Position numbers and translations under genes: made by a program. This document shows positions 24,690 to 33,095 of a DNA stretch of 64,000 nt, piece by piece (positions within the stretch are counted from its first letter, which is position 1; every line of letters begins with the position of its first letter). The DNA comes from Oceanospirillum sp048270425 (GTDB taxonomy: Bacteria; Pseudomonadota; Gammaproteobacteria; Pseudomonadales; Halomonadaceae), in assembly GCA_048270425.1 (NCBI GenBank), contig JBLWSY010000013.1, positions 51,954-115,953 on the forward strand. The letters run 5' to 3'. The notes under the pieces were generated by a model. That model had not been told where the DNA came from. It worked only from the letters and a program-made list of their open reading frames with translations, and searched no databases.

Positions 24690-26204
24690 ATGTCCGCCCT
24701 GAGCAGAATTCTCTGTCCTGTTCTTAAACAGCGTCTGATGAGCGCTGAAGCCGCAGCTGAACTGATTCCGGCAGGAGCCAATGTTGGCATGAGCGGTTTT
24801 ACCGGTGCCGGTTATCCCAAAGCGGTGCCTGGTGCTTTAGCTGACCGTATACGAAAGCTGAATGCTGCAGGGGGTACGCCCTATAAGATCAATGTATGGA
24901 CCGGAGCGTCTACGGCTCCCGAACTGGATGGGGTTCTGGCTGAGGTGGATGGCATTGAGATGCGCCTGCCGTTTCAGAGTGATCCCATTTGTCGACAGCG
25001 TATTAATAACGGAACAATGGACTATGTGGACCTGCACCTGTCTGAGGTTTCCCAGTACGCCTGGTCTGGTTTTTTAGGCAAAATGGATATTGCGCTGATC
25101 GAAGTAGCCGGTATCCGCGAGGATGGCAGCCTGATTCCTTCCTCATCAATCGGTAATAACAAAACCTGGATTGAACAGGCTGATAAAATCATTCTGGAAG
25201 TAAACAGCAAGCAGAATATCAAGCTGGAAGGCATGCATGATATCTATTACGGTACGGCTCTGCCGCCAAACCGTAAGCCCATTATGCTGACCAATCCTTC
25301 TGACCGTATTGGTGAAGGCTATTTTCACTGCCCGGCTGATAAAGTAATTGCGGTTGTTGAGACCAATGCGGCAGACCGGAATTCGCCTTTTAAAGCACCT
25401 GATGCCGTTTCCCAGAAAATTGCCCAACACATTCTGGACTTTTTTAAGCGAGAGATTGAACTTGGTCGTTTGCCAAAAGAGTTGCTGCCGATTCAGTCGG
25501 GAGTAGGCAATATTCCTAATGCGGTGCTTGAAGGGTTGGACGCCGGACCTTTCAAAAATCTGACCGCTTTTACCGAAGTCATTCAGGATGGCATGCTCAA
25601 AATGCTTAAATCCGGCACACTAAGTGTTGCCTCTGCAACGGCTTTTTCTTTAAGTCCGGAAGGTATTAAAGAGTTTGATGACAATATCGATCTTTATCGT
25701 GACAAGATCATTCTGCGTCAGCAGGATATCAGCAACCATCCTGAGCTGGCCCGGCGTCTGGGTATTATCGCGATGAACGGCATGATCGAATGCGATATTT
25801 ACGGTAACGTTAACTCGACCCATATTATGGGTAGCCGCATGATGAATGGTATTGGGGGTTCCGGCGACTTTGCACGTAATGGGTATCTGTCGATTTTTGT
25901 ATCACCGTCAACGGCCAAAGATGGTGCTATCTCATCTATTGTCCCTATGGTGTCGCATGTCGATCATACGGAGCATGATGTGAAGGTAATCGTTACTGAG
26001 CATGGACTTGCCGATCTCAGAGGGCTGTCACCGCGTCGCAGAGCTCGGGTTATTATTGAAAAATGTGCTGATCCTGCGTACCGGCCGGCCCTTCTTGATT
26101 ATTTTGAACGGGCTCAGCAATCCGGCAAAGGCATGCATACTCCACACCTGCTGGGAGAAGCGTTAAGCTGGCACCAGCGTTTTGAAGATCAGGGGCATAT
26201 GTAG
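24690..26204 (+). CDS. Acetyl-CoA hydrolase / succinate CoA-transferase family protein
   Basis: The 504-residue protein belongs to the acetyl-CoA hydrolase/transferase family (Cat1, AarC and ScpC types), which moves CoA between acetyl- or propionyl-CoA and succinate or acetate. Seen features include the N-terminal GANVGMSGFTGAGYPKAVP, the VVETNAADRNSPF segment that usually holds the catalytic glutamate, the QSGVGNIPNAVLEGL glycine loop and a C-terminal VTEHGLADLRGLSPRRRA. Which reaction it runs cannot be told by sequence alone. The gene is monocistronic with a 285-base upstream gap and its own terminator. Confidence 0.9.
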   Translation: MSALSRILCPVLKQRLMSAEAAAELIPAGANVGMSGFTGAGYPKAVPGALADRIRKLNAAGGTPYKINVWTGASTAPELDGVLAEVDGIEMRLPFQSDPICRQRINNGTMDYVDLHLSEVSQYAWSGFLGKMDIALIEVAGIREDGSLIPSSSIGNNKTWIEQADKIILEVNSKQNIKLEGMHDIYYGTALPPNRKPIMLTNPSDRIGEGYFHCPADKVIAVVETNAADRNSPFKAPDAVSQKIAQHILDFFKREIELGRLPKELLPIQSGVGNIPNAVLEGLDAGPFKNLTAFTEVIQDGMLKMLKSGTLSVASATAFSLSPEGIKEFDDNIDLYRDKIILRQQDISNHPELARRLGIIAMNGMIECDIYGNVNSTHIMGSRMMNGIGGSGDFARNGYLSIFVSPSTAKDGAISSIVPMVSHVDHTEHDVKVIVTEHGLADLRGLSPRRRARVIIEKCADPAYRPALLDYFERAQQSGKGMHTPHLLGEALSWHQRFEDQGHM

Positions 26205-26316
26205 CAAAGCAAAGATATTTGTCGCAGAGGATTCAGAGGTCGCCGTGAGCATCGGTGTTTGCTGCTATAGACGATAGCAAGAGACCGCTTTCAGCGGACT
26301 CTGCTCCGAAAGAACG

Positions 26317-26349
26317 AAAGCCCGGTCAGATTGTCTCTGGCCGGGCTTT
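26317..26349. terminator. Terminator between the CoA-transferase and the DUF3549-like gene
   Basis: AAAGCCCGG (26317-26325) pairs with CCGGGCTTT (26341-26349) across a 15-base loop. It lies between convergent genes. Confidence 0.7.
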
Positions 26350-26381
26350 GTTGTTGGCTTGGCACATAAAGGAGATGAGGA

Positions 26382-27437
26382 TTAACTTTGTCCCATTAGC
26401 AAGCCGATGGCATTACCCAAGGCTTCGCTGCGATCCGGGTTGCGGAATTGTGCAATGATCAGGGTGCGAAGACCCGGTACAAAAATCAGGTCGCGTACAA
26501 TCTTAATAAAGGCCTGATCCCCGGCCGGGCAGCTTGCCAGCTTCTCCAGATAAGGTTTTAACAACTCAGGGTTTTCCAGCGATTCCCAGGCCCGGGCTGC
26601 GATCACCGTCAGAATTTCAATGTCATCACTATGCGTACTGTTCAGCACGTCTCTGATCAGGCCGTCACGCAGACCTTTTGCCTGGCTATGGCCGACACCT
26701 CGAATCGCTGCCGACAGTGTTAAGCGATCTGCTTTGGGATCAGCAATCAGCTTTTCAGCGCGTTCGCAAATTGCTGCAGTCAGCTTGTGATCAATGGTTT
26801 CATTTTCCAGGCATCGGCACAGAGCGCTGAAAGGGATATCCGGGAAAGCTGCGATGTGCCTTGTCAGATCTCCGGCGTTATCCTGTTTTTCAAGGCGAAC
26901 GGTAAAATCTGCGATTCCCTGAAGGCCAACATCCTCCCAATCATCCATATCCCGCTGGCCAGTGAAGTATTCTTCTGCCTGATCATGAAAGCGTGATGCT
27001 GGCTGCCCCAGAGCAAGCTTAGCTTTAGCATTAAAGATCGCAATACGCTCCTGATCCGGAGTAAACGCCAGGGGGTTATCCTTCATCAGGTTTTGTGCCT
27101 GCTGGTTTTCCTCCGCAGACATATCTTTCGCATTCTGGCCGATGGTTTCCAGCAGACGTTTGAGAAAATCATCACGGGCAGCCTGAATAATGAAGCCCTG
27201 CTCATCCAGCGGAAACTGTAAAAACCAGATGAAGTGCTGTTCAGGAGCCTGTGGATACCAGAACAGAATGCCCAGTCTGGCGTGGTACATATAAGGCTGC
27301 GGGTAGGGTAGTTCGCATTGCTCAAAGCGTGAGAAGGTATTGGCGGACACCAGAGAGACCCGACGGCCCATATCGAACACGCGAAGATTAGCCCCGGTTT
27401 TGTCGAGAAAGTCGGTAAGGGTAGTGATGTCAGACAT
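26382..27437 (-). CDS. DUF3549-like protein of unknown function
   Basis: This 351-residue soluble protein resembles the DUF3549 family of gammaproteobacteria, recalled from overall character (start MSDITTLTDFLDKTGANLRV, then FDMGRRVSLV). The middle and C-terminal parts look like helical repeats (about 180-340, leucine and alanine-rich pairs such as LTLSAAIRGVGHSQAKGLRD). No catalytic motif or membrane segment is seen. It is monocistronic and divergent from the lipid kinase gene, sharing a 578-base region with several DnaA-box-like sites. Family assignment is from memory and not certain. Confidence 0.65.
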   Translation of the reverse strand: MSDITTLTDFLDKTGANLRVFDMGRRVSLVSANTFSRFEQCELPYPQPYMYHARLGILFWYPQAPEQHFIWFLQFPLDEQGFIIQAARDDFLKRLLETIGQNAKDMSAEENQQAQNLMKDNPLAFTPDQERIAIFNAKAKLALGQPASRFHDQAEEYFTGQRDMDDWEDVGLQGIADFTVRLEKQDNAGDLTRHIAAFPDIPFSALCRCLENETIDHKLTAAICERAEKLIADPKADRLTLSAAIRGVGHSQAKGLRDGLIRDVLNSTHSDDIEILTVIAARAWESLENPELLKPYLEKLASCPAGDQAFIKIVRDLIFVPGLRTLIIAQFRNPDRSEALGNAIGLLMGQS

Positions 27438-27672
27438 AGAGCTTCCTGTTTTGAAACACTGAAGGATCAGATGATGATTTTCTGCGGTGCAGAGATTACT
27501 GCTTTTAGTTGGAATTCTCCAGTCTGCAACGCTGCGATATGTTGCTTTTAGCCGTGATGCGGGTGGGTTTTATCGACGTTAATAAGTGACCGGACAAGGG
27601 TAGTGCTGATTAAAAAATAAACAGTTTTCGGTATGCGTGATAATCCCTGAGGTTGATCAGGTTGTCCCATAA

Positions 27673-27974
27673 TTATCCACAGTTGTTTACCGGATACTTG
27701 TGCATAGTTGCTGTTTTACCTTATCTGAGAGGTTCGAGCAGAAGGGGGGCAGCTCTTTACGACCAATTCCGGTAAAAAGGTAGGTAAAACAGCGAATTAA
27801 GGTGTTTTTATATCCAGTATTTTATCCGTTCAGATGGATGTTGTCCGGTATTTTATCCATTCTTATAGCCGTGCATTTAGCGGAAATAACAGTATACTCC
27901 CCGTTAAGTACCAAGCTATTCATGGGTTTATCCACAGGACAAAGGCTTTTTCCAGAAACATAAAGTTTTCCACA
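27673..27974. promoter_or_regulatory. Cluster of DnaA-box-like sites in a 578-base intergenic region
   Basis: The gap 27438-28015 has no gene. It holds two perfect TTATCCACA boxes (27673-27681 and 27928-27936), TTTTCCACA (27966-27974) and, on the other strand, TGTGCATAG (27699-27707), each one mismatch away. Between them GTATTTTATCC occurs twice (27817-27827 and 27848-27858, period 31) in AT-rich DNA. A TATACT (27893-27898) could be a -10 for the kinase gene. Only two GATC sites are near. DnaA-regulated promoter or a DnaA titration/reactivation locus are options. Confidence 0.5.
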
Positions 27975-28015
27975 GTTCATAGCCGTTTTGGTCGATCATA
28001 AAGAGACAATTAGCG

Positions 28016-28966
28016 ATGAGTTCAGCAGACGCACGTAAGCATATTCGGATTATTTTGCATGGCAAAGAAGCGCAAAATATTGCTCTGCGTGATGCTGTAC
28101 GTCTGTTACGCGGTCACAGGTATAAGATTGATGTACGGGTCACCTGGGAAGAGGGCGATGCCCGTCGTTTGGCCAGAGAGGCTCGGCAGTTAGGCGTTGA
28201 TACTGTTGTTGCCGCCGGTGGCGATGGCACTCTGAATGAAGTGGTCAATGGCCTGATGGCGGCGGATAGTCGTCTTGAAATGCCATCATTGGGCGTGATT
28301 CCGCTGGGGACCGCCAATGACTTTGCTGTGAGTTGCCGGATCCCCCTGGCACCTCTGGAAGCTCTGATGCTGATTACAGAAATAGCCCCTGTTTCCGTGG
28401 ACCTGGGACGGGTCAATCAACGCTATTTTCTGAATCTTGCCTCCGGTGGGTTTGGTGCACAAATTACTACAGCGACTCCGGATGAGCTCAAACGGGCCCT
28501 GGGTAGTCTGGCTTACCTTATAACCGGTATGAGCAAGTTCACCAGCATTGCTGCGGTTGAAGGTCGTATTAAAGCGCCGGATTTTGATTGGCAGGGTGCT
28601 TTTATGGTGTTAGGTGTCGGTAATGGTCGCCAAGCGGGGGGAGGCCATGAGTTGTGTCCGAATGCATTTCTGGATGATGGTTTGCTGGATCTGAATTTAC
28701 TGCCCAAAAGTGATCAGCAGACTCTGACCGATACCTTGCAATATTTTATGCTGAATGATGGCTCTGTTCTGCAAAAGCAAATGATCCACCGGCATGTGCC
28801 CTGGCTGGAAATTGAAGCTGAGCAGGATATGAATATCAATATTGATGGTGAGCCGGTTTCCGGTAAGCAGTTCCGTTTTGAAGTTTATCCGGCGATTCTG
28901 AAAATGCATCTGCCCCGAAAGACGCCTTTGCTGCTTTCAAATGCCGATGACGAAAGCTTCGTTTAG
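28016..28966 (+). CDS. yegS: YegS-like diacylglycerol/lipid kinase
   Basis: Members phosphorylate lipid hydroxyls (YegS acts on phosphatidylglycerol in vitro) using ATP. The 316-residue protein has the kinase catalytic-domain signature AAGGDGTLNEVVNGL (about 65-79). It also has GVIPLGTANDFAVSCRIPL (about 95-113) and a C-terminal domain with INIDGEPVSGKQFRFEV, all typical of the YegS/BmrU family. The start ATG at 28016 gives the usual N-terminus (IRIILHGKEAQN). The gene is followed at once by a terminator. Whether the upstream DnaA-like boxes control it is open. Confidence 0.88.
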   Translation: MSSADARKHIRIILHGKEAQNIALRDAVRLLRGHRYKIDVRVTWEEGDARRLAREARQLGVDTVVAAGGDGTLNEVVNGLMAADSRLEMPSLGVIPLGTANDFAVSCRIPLAPLEALMLITEIAPVSVDLGRVNQRYFLNLASGGFGAQITTATPDELKRALGSLAYLITGMSKFTSIAAVEGRIKAPDFDWQGAFMVLGVGNGRQAGGGHELCPNAFLDDGLLDLNLLPKSDQQTLTDTLQYFMLNDGSVLQKQMIHRHVPWLEIEAEQDMNINIDGEPVSGKQFRFEVYPAILKMHLPRKTPLLLSNADDESFV

Positions 28967-28974
28967 TTAAAACA

Positions 28975-29013
28975 AAAAACCGGCAACGCCAGTTTAGGCT
29001 GATACCGGTTTTT
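28975..29013. terminator. Terminator between the lipid kinase and the ComFB-like gene
   Basis: AAAAACCGG (28975-28983) pairs with CCGGTTTTT (29005-29013), with an inner GCC/GGC helix. It works in both directions for convergent genes. Confidence 0.75.
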
Positions 29014-29048
29014 AAGGGGCTGGTTCTGGAATGTTTTCATCGGGCTGG

Positions 29049-29318
29049 TCAGTGCGCTTGTTCCAGCTTGTCATTAATAAAAATAATGGCATCGTCCAGG
29101 GCTTTTTCTACCTGTTTTCGCATGACCAGATAATCTTCGCTTTCCATGTAAAAGCCCATATCCACTTCAAAGCGGAAGTACTGGGTAGGTAGATTATTCA
29201 GTGCTACGCAGGCGATATCTTCGACATACCCTTGCTCATAGCCAGACATAAATCCCCGTTCAGTAAGTTCTTCTAACACCAGTTTTTCATAATAGTTTTG
29301 CACATTCTGAAACAGCAT
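29049..29318 (-). CDS. Late competence protein ComFB-family protein
   Basis: The 89-residue soluble protein matches the ComFB pattern: an N-terminal helix NVQNYYEKLVLEEL, then EDIACVALNNLPTQYFRF (about 33-50), in which the ALNxLPxxY core is diagnostic. An acidic C-terminal helix follows. ComFB-domain proteins occur widely; in some cyanobacteria they bind cyclic dinucleotides. The usual family cysteines are largely missing, with a single C at about 37. It is a lone gene between yegS and an antiporter gene on the same strand. Confidence 0.75.
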   Translation of the reverse strand: MLFQNVQNYYEKLVLEELTERGFMSGYEQGYVEDIACVALNNLPTQYFRFEVDMGFYMESEDYLVMRKQVEKALDDAIIFINDKLEQAH

Positions 29319-29453
29319 AACGTCATCTCCGGCAATCAGGTCTTAGCTAATCCTTTGAGATTTTATATCTGATGCTCCTGCTTCATTATCAGCATAGTCC
29401 TTTCATTTTTATTGCGCATAAAATGTCATCGGTTTGGCTGTCATCTAATGCAT

Positions 29454-31451
29454 CTACCCACTGTAAATCAGAGATTCGGCCTGTTCGATATGGTCGGTCA
29501 TACCCTGCAAAATCAGCGTGTCACCGGTTTGCAATTTAAAGTCTGGCGCAGGGTTTTCAATATCGACATCATCGCGGTTGAGTCTTAGTACCTGAACCTG
29601 GCAGCTGGACAGGTTCAGTTCACCAATGGTTTTACCTTGGGCAAAACAACTGTCACTGATCTGAACCGGGTGCAGACGAATCAGGGGGTTGCCCTCTTTG
29701 TCTAAGAGCTGCGACGTGCGGCCGTGGAAGTAACCGTGTAAGAGCTGATAGCGTTGTTCTCTGGCGGTCTGAACCATGCGCGCAATGCGCCGGAAAGGAA
29801 TCTGCATCTGGGTCATTACATGGGTCACCAGCATCAGGCTTCCTTCCAGTGCTTCCGGAATAACCTCGGTGGCACCCTCCTGCTTCAGATCTTCAAGGTG
29901 ACTGTCATCACGGGTACGCACCACGACCGGAATCTCATGGCTGAGCGCGCGTACGCTACGCAGAATCGACAGCGTCTGTTCGTATTCATTAACGGTGATC
30001 ACCACTAGGCTGGCGCGATGCAAACCGGCGGCTTCCAGAACCTTTCGGCTGGATGAGTCACCAAAGAAGATATTTTCACCACCGCCTGTAGCCTCCTGAA
30101 CTCGGATCGGATCGTTATCCAGAGCCAGAATCGGCAGTTGTTCTTTGCGCATAAAACGGGCAACGGTCTGCCCGACACGACCAAAACCACACACGATAAT
30201 GTGTCGGTCCAGTTCCGACGTGGCAGCTGCCAGCTCTTCCGAATTATGTGGAGGTGGTTCTTCATAGGGTTTGTTAGGTAATAGTAGCTGACAGATTTTA
30301 GCGTTATAGCGAATCAGAAATGGGGTGACCGCAATAGAGAAAACAATAATCGCCACCACAAGACTTGCGATCCGCGCTTCCAGCAGGCTGTTCGCCAGGG
30401 CCAGTGTCAGCAGAGCAAAACCAAACTCACCGCCTTGGGCCAGCACCAAACCGGTTCGTATGGCGGTCGATCGGTCTTTACCCAGTAGCTGAGCCAGAAC
30501 GGTGATCAGAATCGCTTTGGAAAGTACCAGACCAATACTGCCTAATAGCACCCAGTGCAGGTTACTGATAAGAATCTGATAATCCAGCTGCATACCGACA
30601 GTCACAAAGAAAAGACCCAGCAGAATATCCCGGAAAGGGCGGATATCAGCTTCAATCTGATGTTTGAAGTGACTCTCTCCCAGCATCATACCGGCAAGAA
30701 AGGCACCCAGAGCCATGGAAAGTTCCAGCGCATGAGTGATCCATGCTGCTGTCAGGGCAACCAGCAGGACTGTCATCACAAAAAGTTCTTCAGAGCGGGT
30801 CTTGCTGATTTCATGGAAGATAAAAGGCATCAGCCATTTACCCACTGCCAGCATAACCGCAAACAAGGCAACGCCTTTCAGCAGAATCAGGCCGATAGCA
30901 AAAGAGAAACTGTTGTCGCTGGTGCCCGCCAGAGCTGGAATCATAATCAGGAAGATAACCGCTGCGAGATCCTGAAACAGAAGTACACCGATAGCAGAAT
31001 GGCCATGGTTGCTGTTGAGCTCATTCCAGCGTGTCAGTTCCTGGGTCACGATAGCGGTAGACGACAGACCAAGAGCCCCGGCAATAATCAGAGAGGCTTC
31101 AGAACTGAGTCCCAGAAGATAATGCAGGATGGACCAGAAAAAGAGACTGCAGAGAATGACCTGACTGCTGCCCAGGCCAAATACCGTCTTACGAAGCGCA
31201 TTCATCTTGCCCAGAGAGAACTCAAGACCCAGGGAGAAAAGGAGAAATACCAGACCAAATTCAGATAGAAAATGCAGATCATCAGGCTTGGGAATCAATT
31301 GGAAAGCGTGCGGGCCGATCAATAATCCGACCATCAGATAACCCAGAACCGGTGGTAACCGCAGGCGGCGTAGCAGGGCTGTAGATACAACCGAGCCACC
31401 CAGAATAATCATCACCTGATTAAAATAATTAGCGCTTTCTAGCATCTGCAT
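29454..31451 (-). CDS. CPA2-family cation:proton antiporter with RCK domain (Kef/YbaL type)
   Basis: This is a 665-residue inner-membrane antiporter or glutathione-gated-type K+ efflux protein. About twelve hydrophobic helices fill residues 8-380 (LPPVLGYLMVGLLIGPHAF near 32-50, ALGAFLAGMMLGES near 245). A Rossmann-type RCK/TrkA-N domain starts at HIIVCGFGRVGQTVARFM (about 413). A TrkA-C domain closes the protein (about 570-660). The ion transported (K+ or Na+) cannot be told. It is monocistronic, with an alternative start at codon 3. Confidence 0.88.
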   Translation of the reverse strand: MQMLESANYFNQVMIILGGSVVSTALLRRLRLPPVLGYLMVGLLIGPHAFQLIPKPDDLHFLSEFGLVFLLFSLGLEFSLGKMNALRKTVFGLGSSQVILCSLFFWSILHYLLGLSSEASLIIAGALGLSSTAIVTQELTRWNELNSNHGHSAIGVLLFQDLAAVIFLIMIPALAGTSDNSFSFAIGLILLKGVALFAVMLAVGKWLMPFIFHEISKTRSEELFVMTVLLVALTAAWITHALELSMALGAFLAGMMLGESHFKHQIEADIRPFRDILLGLFFVTVGMQLDYQILISNLHWVLLGSIGLVLSKAILITVLAQLLGKDRSTAIRTGLVLAQGGEFGFALLTLALANSLLEARIASLVVAIIVFSIAVTPFLIRYNAKICQLLLPNKPYEEPPPHNSEELAAATSELDRHIIVCGFGRVGQTVARFMRKEQLPILALDNDPIRVQEATGGGENIFFGDSSSRKVLEAAGLHRASLVVITVNEYEQTLSILRSVRALSHEIPVVVRTRDDSHLEDLKQEGATEVIPEALEGSLMLVTHVMTQMQIPFRRIARMVQTAREQRYQLLHGYFHGRTSQLLDKEGNPLIRLHPVQISDSCFAQGKTIGELNLSSCQVQVLRLNRDDVDIENPAPDFKLQTGDTLILQGMTDHIEQAESLIYSG

Positions 31452-31787
31452 CCCTAGGCTGACGCCCTTTTGATTGTTATTCGAGATTGTGGCTGTTCAT
31501 TATTCGCTGTTCTTAACGATAGCGTTTTCTGATTAAGGGTTCAGATTATCATTGAACACTGAAATTAAAATACCACTTCCGTGAGGCTCTGTACTGAAAC
31601 GTAAAGCGTCAGGCTTCAAATAATTAACGTTTGAATGTCAGGACAAGGCACTTTTTAAAAGGCCAGTATTCAGGTTTTCTTAAGTAAGAAGATGCAGTGT
31701 CGGCTTTACGGTGGATTGAGTGCATTCGTAGAATAGCGCTTGTATTACGGGTTATCGGTCCCGGTGTGGTCTGAAAAGGGTTATAAA
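31452..31787. other. 336-base divergent gap, antiporter / yqcC-like gene
   Basis: This divergent region must hold promoters for both genes. No gene, strong repeat, hairpin or recognisable operator was seen in it. Confidence 0.4.
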
Positions 31788-32102
31788 ATGTCCCATAATT
31801 TACGCAATCTTTTGTTTGAACTTGAGGCTGAAATGAAAGCGACAGTCATCTGGCAGTCTGAACCTCTTCCAGCTTCTGCCTATGAAAGTACCGAACCTTT
31901 CTGCATCGATCGAATGAATTTTGCACAGTGGCTGCAGTTCATTTTTCTGCCCCGCATGCATGCGTTGTTGGATGCGGGACAGCCGCTTCCGACTCGGATC
32001 AGCATTGTGCCTCTGGCAGAGGTGTACTTTGCTCAGGCTGAGTTTAAGGCGCAAGACGTGCTGAAATTACTGCAAAAGATTGAACAGGCAGTGTTGGGCT
32101 GA
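31788..32102 (+). CDS. yqcC: YqcC-family protein
   Basis: This 104-residue soluble protein of the YqcC family has unknown function. In E. coli the gene lies near truC. From ATG 31788 (AAAAGGG at 31775-31780) it reads MSHNLRNLLFELEAEMKATV. It then shows the family core TEPFCIDRMNFAQWLQFIFLPRM (about 35-57) and PLAEVYFAQAEFKAQDVLKLL. A longer frame adding 16 residues has no ribosome site. It precedes a TetR-type regulator on the same strand but is separated from it by 195 bases containing palindromes. Confidence 0.82.
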   Translation: MSHNLRNLLFELEAEMKATVIWQSEPLPASAYESTEPFCIDRMNFAQWLQFIFLPRMHALLDAGQPLPTRISIVPLAEVYFAQAEFKAQDVLKLLQKIEQAVLG

Positions 32103-32113
32103 TAGTTTTTTTA

Positions 32114-32151
32114 TACCTATCGGTAAGATGATAGATAACACAGCTTAAGCT
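32114..32151. promoter_or_regulatory. Two short palindromes upstream of the TetR-family gene
   Basis: TACC-TATC-GGTA (32114-32125), an inverted repeat with a 4-base centre, and the perfect 10-bp AGCTTAAGCT (32142-32151) lie about 150-185 bases before the regulator start. TetR-family proteins often bind such sites near their own gene, so autoregulation is plausible. Confidence 0.35.
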
Positions 32152-32297
32152 AGTATGTGTTTCGTGCCAGACATAACAATAATAGGCGCATCAAAAGCAC
32201 AAAAGGAAAATGCACAGCTGATCTGAACGGGCTGATGCTTAAAATAACAATTAAAGAAAAAAGCGCAGGCAAAGCCTGTTGCTGATTTAGGTTTAAG

Positions 32298-32930
32298 ATG
32301 AATAAAAACAATAACGCATCCACCGCTGAGCGTATTCTGGACATTGCCCAGGATCTGTTACAGCGCCAGGGCTTTAACGGTTTTAGTTACCAGGATATTG
32401 CCGAGCGGGTGAAAATCCGAAAAGCGAGCATTCACTACCACTTTCCTTCCAAAGCTGATCTGGTTGTTAGTCTTAGTGCGCGGTATGTAGATCAGTTTCT
32501 GGAACGACTGCATCAGTTGGATCGAAAGCACGAATCCTGTCATGCCCGTCTCAGAGAATTTACTCAGATTTATAGCCGCATCATTAAAGATAAAGAGAAA
32601 CTTTGTCCGGTGACTATGTTGTCGGCGGAAGTCGAGGCCTTACCGGTTCAGGCTAAAGAACATTTGCAGCGTTTCGTCAGCGAGACGGAGCGTTGGATCG
32701 GCCAAACGTTGGAGCAGGGCAAGCGAGCTCATGAGCTTCAGTTCCCTGGCGGCTTTCAGTCTCAGTCCCGAATTATTTTAGCGACCCTTCAGGGGGCTAT
32801 GTTGGTGGCCAGAGCATCCGGTGATCGCGGGCATTTTCAGGGCATCGCCGATGACCTTCTGAGACAGTTGCAGCTTAATCCCGCTAGACCGGCTGCTGCG
32901 GCTACCTCTCAGAAGCTCGCTCACGTCTGA
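32298..32930 (+). CDS. TetR/AcrR-family transcriptional regulator
   Basis: This 210-residue DNA-binding repressor has its TetR helix-turn-helix at about 12-55. The sequence includes AERILDIAQDLLQRQGFNGF, then SYQDIAERVKIRKASIHYHF, the typical recognition-helix pattern with SIHYHFPSKADLV. The C-terminal ligand domain (about 60-200) resembles the YjdC/TetR_C13-like group but the ligand is unknown. No obvious target (efflux pump or reductase) is adjacent: a YqcC-like gene lies upstream and a Toprim protein downstream. Palindromes in its leader may be its operator. Confidence 0.88.
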   Translation: MNKNNNASTAERILDIAQDLLQRQGFNGFSYQDIAERVKIRKASIHYHFPSKADLVVSLSARYVDQFLERLHQLDRKHESCHARLREFTQIYSRIIKDKEKLCPVTMLSAEVEALPVQAKEHLQRFVSETERWIGQTLEQGKRAHELQFPGGFQSQSRIILATLQGAMLVARASGDRGHFQGIADDLLRQLQLNPARPAAAATSQKLAHV

Positions 32931-33095
32931 TTCGTTTCTTTTAATCAGTACTCTGTCTTACCGGTCTTAATTCATTTTACGCGATCGGTACAGACAGATA
33001 CTCCTCAGCCTATTCCTCGTTTTCTCTGACTATTCCCCTGCGCGCCCTTTCGGTATGATGCACAGCAACGCATGTTCTGAAGGAAGAGGTTTTCA

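Noticed and set aside
27438..28015. Chromosomal replication origin
   Set aside because: DnaA-like boxes are present, but dnaA, dnaN and mnmG are absent, GATC sites are few and no clear AT-rich 13-mer array was seen. Kept only as a box cluster.
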